A stretch of 64,000 bases of DNA, taken from the NCBI GenBank assembly GCA_035048495.1, contig CM068541.1:2363929-2427928 (forward strand), written 5' to 3'. The number at the start of each line of letters is the position of its first letter. The first letter of the stretch is position 1. The stretch comes from Euptelea pleiosperma (Eukaryota; Streptophyta; Magnoliopsida; Ranunculales; Eupteleaceae). Positions 23,762 to 34,707 of the stretch are shown here, piece by piece. The position numbers and the translations under genes were made by a program. The notes beneath the pieces are model-generated. The model had not been told where the DNA came from, ran no database searches, and saw nothing but the letters and a program-made list of their open reading frames with translations.

Positions 23762-23965
23762 ACTCGATCATCAAAGAAGGCATCTAGTTGCTTAATTTAA
23801 TGAAAAAAAGAGAAAATTCTGAACCCATGCCACCAAATGGAATTTTATTTATACTGTGATGTAGCCATTGACATACTTGCAATGCTAATTGCTAATTGCT
23901 AATTGCTAATTGTGTACATTCCATGATATTCTTTAATCACAAAGCATTGAGATGTTTAAAATCGT
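23762..23965. repeat. Fourth, decayed unit of the 245-bp array
   Basis: Shares GGCATCTAGTTGCTTA and TTCTTTAATCACAA-like stretches with the units at 22398-23025. It also contains a GCTAATT tandem run near 23882-23912. Confidence 0.6.
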
Positions 23966-24117
23966 AGAAGTTCATCTATAATCTTCATTGTTGTACGTTT
24001 TCGTGTTGAATTAGAAAGATACTCTGCTTGTAGTACAAGTCTAGCTTTTGTTACTTTAAGGGTACGTAGAGCCTACTTTTTGGTTAAAAAGATAGTTGCC
24101 AGGGGAGACCCCCCTAG

Positions 24118-24151
<34 letters not shown>
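24118..24151. repeat. CCTGTG hexamer tandem repeat
   Basis: Five to six copies of a hexamer. Confidence 0.85.
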
Positions 24152-24152
<1 letters not shown>

Positions 24153-25059
24153 ATACGGTTCAAGAAGAAGAGTTCCTTCTTGGTGCGCATTCCACCTTCT
24201 CTCTCCTTTTCCGCCTCTTTTCTCTTTTTGGTTTTTGTTCCCTTCCTTTTATCCTTATTCTCTATTCTTCCGTATCGTACTGTACTCTTCTTTCGAGTTG
24301 TAGGACTTGGGGCTCTCTTCTTTTAGGACATGTGCTTTACACATTCAAATCATCTTATCTTAGATCTACGTACATGTGGCATGTATCATCATCACTTCCC
24401 ACTCCACAAGTGGTGGGTCCTCTATGATGGGCCATAGCCTATCAATCCGAGCCATTAAACAGGCTTTGATTATCCTAATGCATGAAAATCTCGATGCAGT
24501 GGATAAGTATAACTTTTTTAGTGGGCCCACTGGATACTTACTATACACACCAATGATTTCTAGTAGTTGGATTTAGTACCCAAAAACAAGCTTAATCCAA
24601 TGGTTAGATCACTCCTTAAAAGTGCTAAAATCTATCAGATAGGTATATCTATAATGACCCCTCGGGTATGGATAAAAATGTACCTCGGGATTCTTGCATT
24701 TGCTAGGAGTCCTAGGCAACTGGCATCCAATTAAAACTTGCCAATAGGACCACGATTGGTTGATATGATAGGAGCACTCGTATTGGATCGGTGCTGAGGT
24801 GGACCATCAACTCTATGGGTGCCGATTGATGGGACAAGCCATGGTCATGCAATGAAGCATAGTATCACCACCTCCGAATCCTTGCCGATTAATCAATTAA
24901 TCTCCGAGGACGACTTTTTAGGATGAAGACAAATACACGTATCAATCAGTTGCCATACCATGGATCCCATGGTGGGGACCACTGTCCATGCATATGCGAT
25001 CCGGGGAAGCGTAGAATCCGGGAAATATCGGATGGGATAAGTTATCAGGTGGGGACCAA

Positions 25060-25260
25060 CATTTTATTTCGCCACGTGGCATAGGGAGGAGCGTTGACCT
25101 GACGTGTATAATTAGCCCTCCTTTCTGTCGTTAAAGAATCATGGGATGACGTGTAAGGCGCCAACCTGATTTGCTCATCTGTTGGGCCCACCTCAATTGG
25201 AGCACAGCAATCCACGTGGGGTTTGCCATAGTTTGCCCCTATTATTGTTGACGTGCTGTT
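25060..25260. promoter_or_regulatory. Orphan G-box / ACGT cluster
   Basis: CACGTG at 25073-25078 and 25213-25218, plus GACGTG cores near 25100, 25146 and 25247 and TTGAC W-box cores. It looks promoter-like, but no coding exon is recognisable nearby. Confidence 0.35.
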
Positions 25261-25340
25261 CCTTTTCCTTCTTACCCGTCCGTGACCCCCCCACCTTTAC
25301 CTGAACCTTAGTGCAACGCCCCGAGACAAAATTCGTTGTC

Positions 25341-25660
25341 CCCCGGGGACTTCAAGTTCGAAGTCCACCTCCCAATATACCCAAAATTTCGACACGTACC
25401 CCTTGTTAACTCCCTTAACCAACTAACCAAGGGCTTAACTCGTGGGTTGGTTAAGTCCCTGCATGTACGTGTTGACATTTTGGGAGGGGGACTTCAAACT
25501 CTGCAGTCGCCAGAGGACAGCAATTTTTTCCGCCAACTCCCCCAGAGTTCTTCGGTTAAGGGATTGGAAAAAATTTCTCAGGCCCCGGTGAATTCAAATT
25601 TTGACGTACCCCTCCCAAAATGTCTGACAAGTACCCCTTGTTAACCACTAACCAAGGGCT
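25341..25660. mobile_element. Foldback element (CCAAAATKTC / TTGTTAAC arms)
   Basis: Arms contain GTCCACCTCCCAATATACC and its approximate complement, with GTACCCCTTGTTAAC and ACCAAGGGCTTA repeated. At least two partial arms in series suggest tandem or nested copies. A related fragment lies near 63525-63610. Confidence 0.5.
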
Positions 25661-26518
25661 TATCGCAGGTTTTGATCTCTTGTTCTCCATTACAGTCCAT
25701 CATTCTACTGTTCTGTCATTTTTTTTTTCCAAAAATGCACTATAATATCTGATATATGTTGTGTATAAATGAGCAATTTGATCACTGTAGACTCGTTTTT
25801 TCTACAGTGTATATATATATATATGCGTTGTGCGCGTGTGCCTCTCCGTTGTTATGTAATTTTCAGTCCATGGGTCCACTACATTTATAGGAAAATTTTG
25901 TGAATTATAATTCTGGACGACATGAAATAAACCCGAATCTTCGATGTTGCATCACTCAGTCCATATAGCATGCTACCCAAATCCCAAAATCAAAGTGTTA
26001 CGCACTAATGAAGGATGATCTCTAAGGTCCTTATCTTCCAAGACTCTAAATAGCGACATGGTCATATATCCGGGGTACATGCTGATGGACAACAACCCTC
26101 CATTAAGTCCAACTTGATAGATCTGTTATGTCAAATAATGCTTAATACAGTATGATTATAATAATCATCTAATCTTCTAGATTTTTTTTAGTTTTTTTTT
26201 AATCATTCCGAACATGCAGCAAATCGATGATTTGACGCCTATGATTATGCTCATCAGCATTGATCACCCAACGTTAACTTAATTATACCCGGCCCATTTA
26301 CAATCAACAATCAACAATCAACAAGATCCAGTCCATGTATCGATCATGTGGACCTGCATTAATCAATCAAAACACAAACATTAAATTGGATTTAGGTGTG
26401 CATGCTGCTGAGCTAGAAGAAAGCGAGTCAGCTGAATGGGGGTGGATATAAAAAAATAATAATATTTGAAGCTGAGATGATAAAAGAGTCATCGTCCAAA
26501 GACAGGCGTATGGGCAAC

Positions 26519-26696
26519 GTTCACGTGAACTGTCACGCTCTGGGGAAGGTGATTGCACTACTTGGGTGGTTAGGGAAACACACTTTGATGTCACGTCACA
26601 CGTGGCCTCCTGATGTGATGGGGCATGGGACATGAACACGTGTGGCTTTTTTGTAATGTTGACTTTGATTGGCCCAGCAAACCCCACTCACACGTG
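26519..26696. promoter_or_regulatory. Dense orphan G-box cluster
   Basis: Four CACGTG motifs in 175 bp: 26522-26527 (inside the 12-bp palindrome GTTCACGTGAAC), 26599-26604, 26637-26642 and 26691-26696. About 0.04 would be expected by chance in that length at equal base use. No gene is recognised within several kb. Confidence 0.45.
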
Positions 26697-27403
26697 GGGG
26701 AATATCCGCTCTGTTTCCCTGCCGGCCGGGCCCTCCCACAAGGCCCAGGATTGAGTATGAGACTCTGGGTTGACCAAGTGTTTGGAGCTATCTCCATCAA
26801 TCTTGACAGCTGGATTTGTTTATAGCAGTGGGCTTCCTACTCATATTCGGATTTGCACCCTCACTTCACGTGTTTTTTTTTTTTTTTCTTTTTTTTGGCT
26901 ATTATCGCTTCGCTACCATGGGAATTAACATACATGGAGAATCCAGGACCTTGGATTGGTATGAAAAAATGACAGCCTGGATTTCCATTCTATGTCAATC
27001 ACCATGATTGGGATGATTTGATCTGATTGATTATTGAGTTGTAAGATCTCAAATTTAAGACCCATCAACGGTGGGTGACACAACATGCATGCAAGCAAGG
27101 TGTGCTTGTATACTCCACTTGATGTACTCTTTAGGTAGTTCTCTCTTTGAAAAAAAGGGTGTGGTGCGTGGAAATATTGGAACATGGTTTTCAAAATGAA
27201 CTGACTAAGAGGTGTCATGCGTTTGGTGGAGTTGGGTATCAATATAATATCAGACTCAACCCGACCCAATTATTTATCAAGTCAGAAAGATGGGCCCAGA
27301 CTCCAGTCAAATTGATCCGGATTACCAGGTGAGTAGATATCGGGTCTGGGTAATGAAAGGACGGCTTATACACTAGTATACCCAGATCAAACCCAAATAA
27401 TCG

Positions 27404-27567
27404 GAGAAAATTTTTGAAGAGGCAATCATGCGCCATCGCATTATCGCGCCCCACATATACCCATTTTACTTTTTTAAAAGTTCTTTTTTAAAACCAAATC
27501 CAAAAACCCAGGTATATGTGGCGTGCGATCAAAGAGTGCATGATCGCCGCTTCAAAAAAAATTTCTC
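27404..27567. mobile_element. Mutator-like MITE, GAGAAAATTTTTGAAG family
   Basis: 164 bp with ends GAGAAAATTTTTGAAG and CTTCAAAAAAAATTTCTC, subterminal CATGCGCC / CATGATCGCC words and a perfect 9-bp duplication AAATAATCG (27395-27403, 27568-27576). The 9-bp target is typical of Mutator-like elements. Confidence 0.85.
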
Positions 27568-27576
27568 AAATAATCG

Positions 27577-30500
27577 GATTCAGGACTATAGGGTAGTTGC
27601 TACCTGCTGATGGGCTGAATCACAAGACAACGCAATGCGTCTGGCCATGATTTGCAAGCTATATAAATATATAATTAAGCGTGTAGATATGACCAATAAA
27701 GCCCATTTACATCAACAAATGGCGTTATCTGAAAAACGTAGCACACTTAAACGGGCGAGATAAACTAATAGGTCCAACTACCACAACCATGTATTCATAT
27801 TGTTCTTGGACCCCAAATTCTTCTCTTCTCACCGTTTTGACTGGCTGGATTTGTTGGAATGTCATGAGTCTCATGATAACAACCTGAGGTCACAGCTTCC
27901 ATCACTACTCACTACTTAAAATTTCAAACATTAGAATTAAGAATTTGGGTTTCCAAGACAATTTGCTAATCTGATGGGGCTCCTATTACTAGTTTAAAGT
28001 TCATTACCAAACACAACCACCACCCTACCCTAAGTTTGACTAGAGCCTGTTAAATATAACATGGAATGGCTCTCAAAATACGGTCGAATATGTGAGAAGT
28101 AGGGACAGTGGGCCTTAGAAAGCTACTTATCTCGTCACATGGTCTGACTTTCCTCCTTCCCGCGTAGGTGTTTCAAAGGGTAGGTACGACTCCTGTTTAC
28201 AAGACGTGTCAGACTGGGGCAGGTTCAGAGACGTCTTGTGCACAGGGAAGAGTTGTATCCAACCTTTGCAATGATGATCCTCTTGTAGGAAAGTTTTTTT
28301 TTTTTCCTTCATCAGAGACTGAGACTAGAACAACCCTAAAAGAGTACCTCATTATCTTAATTCTTGAAAGCATGTTGCTATGTTAACCCGGTGCGGGGAC
28401 AAACTCATACACCCTTGACAAGTAGCAGCATCTCATATCGGAAAAACTAGAGTTTTACTATTATTTGCTAAAATTATTAAGAAGAGATTTGGTTTTATAA
28501 GGCAAACAAGGGATAGAAAGTCATGTAACCATGCATGTGACTACGTAACACAAAAAAAAAAAAGGAAATGGCCATCCGAATAAGCATTTCATCGAATAGG
28601 TAAACATACACCTGGACCAGACTGTCAATCAATGCCTAAGCCTCTATAGGTTCACAAACCTAAATAGCCTCTCTCAGATTTATCTGACATGATGATTTCT
28701 CCTCTAAAGTTGAGAAATTGATCAAATTTGCCAGAACAAGAGAAGTTCGAGAGCTAATTGACAAGATGTAAGGATTCCTGGATAATTCCTCCAACTTCCA
28801 TGCTTCCCATTTTCTTCCCAATCAATAAAGGTGTTGGAGTTGAGCTATTGCATCCTTGGTCCTTTTGAGTTTCAAGGATTTTGTTTCTCTTAAGGCTCCT
28901 CTAATTAAAGTCAAACTTGCCACTTAAACTCTTTAGAACGCACTCCTCTCCATATGCCCTCTTCTCATGGGCTTAAGCATTATAAATTGCAGTAACCTGG
29001 TGAATGCTAAGATTTCTGCTCCAAACTTGCAACTCAGGAATCGGGGGTCAACTGTCAAGTTATAATGGGATTCGAAATTGATTCTTGTAATCTCATATAG
29101 CTCAGGTACACTGGAAAGCTCACAAAACTCTGTTTGAAGAACGTTTTGGATTACTTGAAGCCAAGCTTTACTGCAACATTAGTCAACAAGTTCTCAATTA
29201 TCATAGCACGTACTTGCCCAATACAGCACATCATCTGAGTGAGATCTTGGTTCCTTCAGGTATCAGTTTTTAATATGAGATTATATCATGTGGTTATTCA
29301 GATCCTTATATGCGTACATAATTTTAACTCTATTGGTACCTTGGAAGTTCTTATTTGCAGAATACATCATGGATGGAAGTCCACAAGGAATTCCGTTGCA
29401 CTGGAGCCTTTAGTGGTGCAGTCAAAGGCATTGGGTGATGCCTATGCGACAGGGTCCTTCAGGCGAAGCAAAGCCCAGACAACATTTATTTATTTATTTA
29501 TATTTATTAAAAATTAAAGAAATATAAATAATATTGCAATAAAGGTAAAGGGAAACAACAATAAAACATATAGCTACATACTAACAAAACAGAAACACTA
29601 GAGAACCAAGGTAGAAATTTTCGTTTATTTCACGAAATATTTCTTTTTTTAGACCAGCCGACATAAAATAAAGTGTGAAGAGAAATAATGTATTATTTCA
29701 TGGAAAATTTTCAGTTTATGTCAATTTATTTCGATGAACAGTAAAATATCGACTACGTGACAGTTATAAAATGTATTATTTTGACCGAAATACAAATATT
29801 TTGGTCAAACACTATGGGGAACTCCAAAACCTCTTCAAAACTGATTTTTTTTCTATTCATCCTCACCCTTTGATTCTTACGCTAAAACAACCACTTTATC
29901 CAAGATTTTGAGGTGAAAAACCTCTTAAGATCGATTGGGACAGCAAAAATCAAAACCCATGTCGGAGTTTTTCACTTTATTAATGTAATTAAGAAATTTC
30001 TTTAAATAAATTCAAATTTTTAAATAATTCTTGGTATAAGTTGATAACTAAGGTGTAAATACATTTACATCAAATCTATAGATCTATGATGCATTTACAC
30101 CGAATTTGTTCACAGATTGAACAATGTTTAGGGTGACAATTTTTGAAATTTAAGGAATACTCAATTTCATTATTTCTCACCCTAAACATCCATGGTTGTA
30201 CATTAAGTAATTATAAATTGCATAAGATTAGGATACGTAGACAAATGCTTTTTTGACAAAAGAAAATAAAATAATGGTCATGGGGCCCACATAGAGAAGA
30301 GATGAAGGCTGAATTTTGGTAAGGATATTCTCCTGTACACTGGAATTAACCTAAACAAAAAAAAAACATTCTGGCATTTCTAGCTTTATGAAAGTGGATT
30401 ACAAGTTGAAAAGTTCTGGATCGTCCATTTTCACCGTTAAATTTAATTCTACATTTGATTGGGATGTGGGACGAAGGTTTCAGAAAGGGCTGGTTTTTTT

Positions 30501-30724
30501 AAAGGAAGAAGAGTACCTGGTTTTAGTTGTTCGCTTGTTGAACTTGAACCCAATTTTATGAACAAAGAGGACGATTAGAAGAAAGAGAAGAGAATAGTAG
30601 GGTTCTAAACATAGCTTCGTCTCCGCTCTCGACGGGGGCTATTGGCCTTTCAAAAAGATACATATTACAAAACATAAAGAGTTATATTTATGTGTATAAG
30701 CAGAATATTCGTTCTATTTGTACA
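27577..30724. other. Intergenic stretch, no gene recognised
   Basis: No ORF with coding character. A (TTTA)n run lies at about 29486-29512. A candidate word element with ATTTCG / CGAAAT words lies at about 29605-29817. The segment 28620-29240 has a less AT-biased, possibly decayed coding texture that I could not assign on either strand. Confidence 0.45.
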
Positions 30725-30895
30725 TAACACCTAGGCCAATGCCTAGACGCTTAAGCTTCAGTGTCTATCTAGATGCCTAACACTTCAGCACCTAGGTGAC
30801 TGCTTCATGACTAACACCCACCTAGGACCTGTTCTAGGCAATGGGGGTCCTGGCTAAGCAAAGCGGCCCCCTAGGCGACGCTTTGATAACACTGG
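30725..30895. mobile_element. Candidate 'word' element with CCTAGGC / GCCTAG word
   Basis: About 170 bp filled with CCTAGGC, GCCTAGACGC and GCCTAAC words in both orientations, ending CTTTGATAACACTGG. The design is as in the other word elements, but the target duplication is not clear. Confidence 0.45.
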
Positions 30896-31861
30896 CTTCT
30901 AGTAGTAGATCTAAACTTCTTAACAAGCTGTTTTTCTGTTGAGAATGGGTATTTTTTTGTCTTTGAGATGGAGAATGTTGTCAGGTCATATTTGGAATAT
31001 TATGGCGTTGGGCAAGGTGAATAGCAGTAGAAAAGTGTTCGCAAATTTTCATTTGGATGACAAAAACAGTAAAATCGTTGAAGCCTTTGAATTCCCAGGT
31101 AAGGAGGTTAGTTGGGATATTAGTTTTAAATATAGTGCAATGCTTTCCGAAGACAAGGGAGTTGAGAAATAAATGGTTTAGAGGTGGAGATGTTTGGAGA
31201 GATGGCAAGACATGTACACCTCTTTGTTAACCATTTTGGTTTTGATTTTCCAAGAATGGAGTTGGATACTTTTTCAAGAGCTTTCAAGAAATGAAAATGG
31301 GATGTTTTTCTAAGTGTGATGATTTTAAACAGTTAAGATGAAAGTGGTTCAAACATTTGGCATAAGTTGTATTCTGCAATTGGAAAGGTGATGCTTAAGA
31401 ATTTGTTTCTGATTGGAAAATTGCATGGTGGAATTGTTGGAGTGACCTGAGACGACTTGCAGATCCACTGTTAGTGGCTGAAAATTGAAGTGAAGGCATT
31501 GGTGGGTCCATCTTGACAAGTTAGCAAAATGGGGGGAATGTTTTACTCGACTTGTTTTCTTACATTAGCAAGTGTTAACTATCAAAAAACAAAAAAAAAA
31601 AAGAGTTTAACTTTGTTTAAAAAAGTTTTGCTTAGTTAAGAAGTTTATGTTAAGTAAGGTTCTTTAGTTGAGTATTAGTAGGATTTGGAAAAGAGGATGG
31701 AAGAGACGTGTAGTTCAAATGACTTTTAGAAAGTGTGGATCTTGTTAGTCTTAGTATGTTAGGGTATTAGAGATTACTATATAATACATAAAAAGATAGG
31801 ACATGGCTTGAGTGTGCTTGGGCGTGTGTTTCTAAAGAGGGAAGTATGGTTTGAGGTTTTC
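30896..31861. other. Possible decayed coding fragment, unassigned
   Basis: A 77-codon plus-strand stretch (30939-31172) and following frames read like a coherent, frameshifted protein (for example SSRKVFANFHLDDKNSKIVEAFEFPGKEVSWDISFK), then decay. I do not recognise the family; a transposon-captured or ORF1-like fragment is possible. Confidence 0.35.
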
Positions 31862-31882
31862 ATTGTTTAATGGAGTTTTTCA

Positions 31883-32725
31883 CCTCAGAAGACGGATCAA
31901 CGACTGGGAGTTGGATTCAGTGGCTACCCTACTCTCACGTCTCGAAGGGGTTAATCTCCCAGATAGTGAAGAAGACAGACGATGGTGAATCGACGACCTC
32001 AAAGGTAAGTTTTCAGTCAAGTCTCTTTACAATTCTCTCTCGGGTGGCTCCCCCAATTGTTTCCCGGCAAATCGCATTTGGAAAAACCCCATTCCCTCCA
32101 AAGTCAAGTTCTTCATCTGGTGTGCCATGTTGGATAAGATCCTTTCGGTGGAGAATCTCAAAAAGCGCGGTCTCCATTTGCCCAACAGATGTATTCTATG
32201 TTGCCGTGATGAGGAAACGACGGATCACTTGATCATCCATTGTAGCGTGACGAAGTCGATATGGGAGCGGTTCTTGAGCTTATTCGGTATGTCTTGGGTG
32301 CTCCCTAGGTCTGTCATCAACCTGATCACTGGATGGTTCTCGAAGGCCTTTTCTTTGAGCGGTTGTACTCTTTGGAGACTCATCCCTTTTGCCATTTGTT
32401 GGGAAGTTTGGAAAGAGAGAAATCTTCGTATTTTCGAAGATAAATGGGTGGATGTGGAGAAGCTCATCTTGAAGATTAAAGCTACTGTTTATTTCTGGGG
32501 ATCCGTCATTCCCGAACTTCAGAAGTTCAATTTTGAAGACTTTGTGTGTCGGTGGGGTCTTCTGATTATGTAATTGCTGTCTGTTGTTCATTTTGCTTTT
32601 GTTTGCTCTGGTGTCAGCTGTTTGCCTTGTTGATGCGTCTTGTTCTAGCCATGGCTTTCGTTGTATAGCTTTTGGGGGCCATCTCAGCCCCTCTTAATAT
32701 ATTTATTTTACCGATCAAAAAAAAA
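31883..32725 (+). mobile_element. 5'-truncated LINE (L1-b), nearly intact zf-RVT tail
   Basis: The ORF2 C-terminus reads openly to WGLLIM-stop at 32573, including KVKFFIWCAMLDK, the zinc-binding C-x2-C / H-x4-C core (CILCC, HLIIHC) and KSIWERF, followed by an A-tail. A perfect 13-bp duplication ATGGAGTTTTTCA flanks it (31870-31882, 32726-32738). The left duplication spans the 5' junction of the older LINE that continues at 32739. Confidence 0.9.
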
Positions 32726-32738
32726 ATGGAGTTTTTCA

Positions 32739-34691
32739 TCTACTCTAAGGGTCTTGGCCGCGGCTTTTCCGGCTACATACCTAGGGCTTCTTCTTAGTGC
32801 TCCCTATATGGTTTTAAAATTCGTAATTCGGCGAAATTAACCGAATTTTGACTGACCGAATTAAAGTGTACATGGATTAAAAAATTTACAAAAAATCGCC
32901 AAATTAATTCGAAGTAAACGGTAAAAATTCGGCTAATTTCTCGAAGTTTAGCAGTTTTAGTACAAAAATTGTAAAAATTCGTCGAATTAATTCGTTTAAT
33001 TCGAAGTAAATAGTTCACTTAGAGAAGTTTGGAGAATTTTTAGCAAAAGGTTGGTAAAAGACATTGATTTTTAAGGATATAATAAAAACAAGCATGATAA
33101 AACACTCATAACTTATTATATCATAAAAACAACCATTTAGAGTAACCTAAGCAAGATTAATATCGTTTCACTCATTTTGGCAATAAATCTTTAAACTTCT
33201 GTAAGTTAACGAATTTTTACAGAAATTTTCTAAATCGAATTGAACTTCCCCGAACTAATTCCGAATTTTAACTGACCTAAGTCTAAGGCGAAGTCGAAGT
33301 TTAGAACCTTCTGTGGGACCCAGTCATTGAGAGATGTGAGAGGAGACTCGTGTAGAAAGCGAAGTATTTATCGAAAGGGGGGAGGCTAGTTCTATTAAAG
33401 AGTACTCTTTCTAACCTTCACACTTCTTATCCATGTTCTCCATGTTCTGTGTGGTCAGAAGAGTGGAGAAAATGATACACCGATTTTTATGACTCAGTAA
33501 GGTCGACGATTCTGGGTACCCATTGGTGGATTGGAGGCTTGTGCGTTCCCCCAGGAAAGTAAGAGTGTTAGGGGTCAAGAACCTTAGATTAATGAACACT
33601 GCTCTTGGGAAATGGATCTGGCATTTCATTGTGGAAGTTGATAGCCTATGTAGGCAAGTAGTCATTGCTAGACATGGCAGCAAGCCGTTGGGTGGCTTAG
33701 CAAGGATGTCCTGATTCCGTAAGGGTGTGGAGTGTGGATGGATGTTTTAAAGACGACGGCATCCTTTCTAGTTGGTATCCGATTCAAGGTGGGAAAGGGA
33801 GATAGGGTGCATTTTTGGTGTGATGTGTGGAGCGGTGACAAGGCTCATAAAGAGGATTTCCCTTAGATCTATGTGATTTCGAATGAGAAGGAATGCATTG
33901 TGCAGAACGCCTTGGTGGAGATTGAGAATGGAGTCTCTTGGAATTTTGGGTTGAGACGAAATTTAAATGATTGGGAAATTCCTTCTATGGCGGCTCTTCT
34001 TCAGAGGCTAGATGGGGTGGTCTTGGATAGATCCAGGGAGGGTGTTATGTGGTAGTCTAGTAAGCCTGGTGGGCTTTTTTTCCATTCGACCGTTCTACGT
34101 GATGCTAGATAGGTCCTAGAGACATGACTTTCCGATAGTCAAGATCTGGGGGACGAAGGTTGCTTTCTTTGTGTGGTGTGCTTCCCTGAAGAAGATCCTC
34201 ACTGTGGACAATCTCATCAAAAGGAAAAGAGTGATGGTTAACTATTGTGTTATGTGTAAGGAAGCAGGGGAATTAGTTAACCATCTCTTATTACACTGCA
34301 GGGTAGCACAGGAAGTGTGGGGCCTCTTCTTTGGTTCCTTTGGTATTTGCTGGGTTCTCCTTGCATCGGTTCTCCAGACTATAGATAGTTGGTCTTATTT
34401 ATGCTTCCCTCCTTGCAGTTGTAGACTTTGGAGCCTTCTCCCTTTCGCGGTTTGGTGGGGCCTTTGGAAGGGGAGAAACAAAAGAGTCTTTGAAGGAAAG
34501 GAGGCGTCTACCTTTGATTTGTTTGAGGAGTGTAAAGGGCTGGCCTTTGAGGATCTAGCCATTAAATGGGAGTCCATTATGCATAGGGGTAGTTAGGCTC
34601 TCTTGTTTTGGTGGAGGTTCTCTGGACCTCCCCTTTGTGTTGTAGCTCTTTATTTTTCTATATAAAATTTCACTTTATTAAAAATAAAAAA
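32739..34691 (+). mobile_element. 5'-truncated LINE (L1-c), interrupted by a hAT-like element
   Basis: The ORF2 fragment starts in the YLGL-LSAPY motif region, resumes after an insertion with WDPVIE-like text, continues through GVKNLRLMNTALGKW and VGKGDRVHFWCDVW, and ends in zf-RVT (NYCVMCKEAGELVNHLLLHC) and an A-rich tail. It has frameshifts and stops. The duplication ATTGTTTAAYGGAGTT (31862-31877 and 34692-34707, 15 of 16) marks its insertion, with LINE L1-b lodged at its left junction. Confidence 0.85.
32807..33311. mobile_element. hAT-like 'word' element B (AATTCGG word)
   Basis: About 505 bp starting TATGGTTTTAAAATTCG and ending GAAGTTTAGAACC, filled with AATTCGG, CCGAATT and CGAATTAA words in both orientations. 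It splits the LINE ORF2 between SAPY and LWDPVIE. The target duplication is not clear. Confidence 0.6.
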
Positions 34692-34707
34692 ATTGTTTAA
34701 CGGAGTT

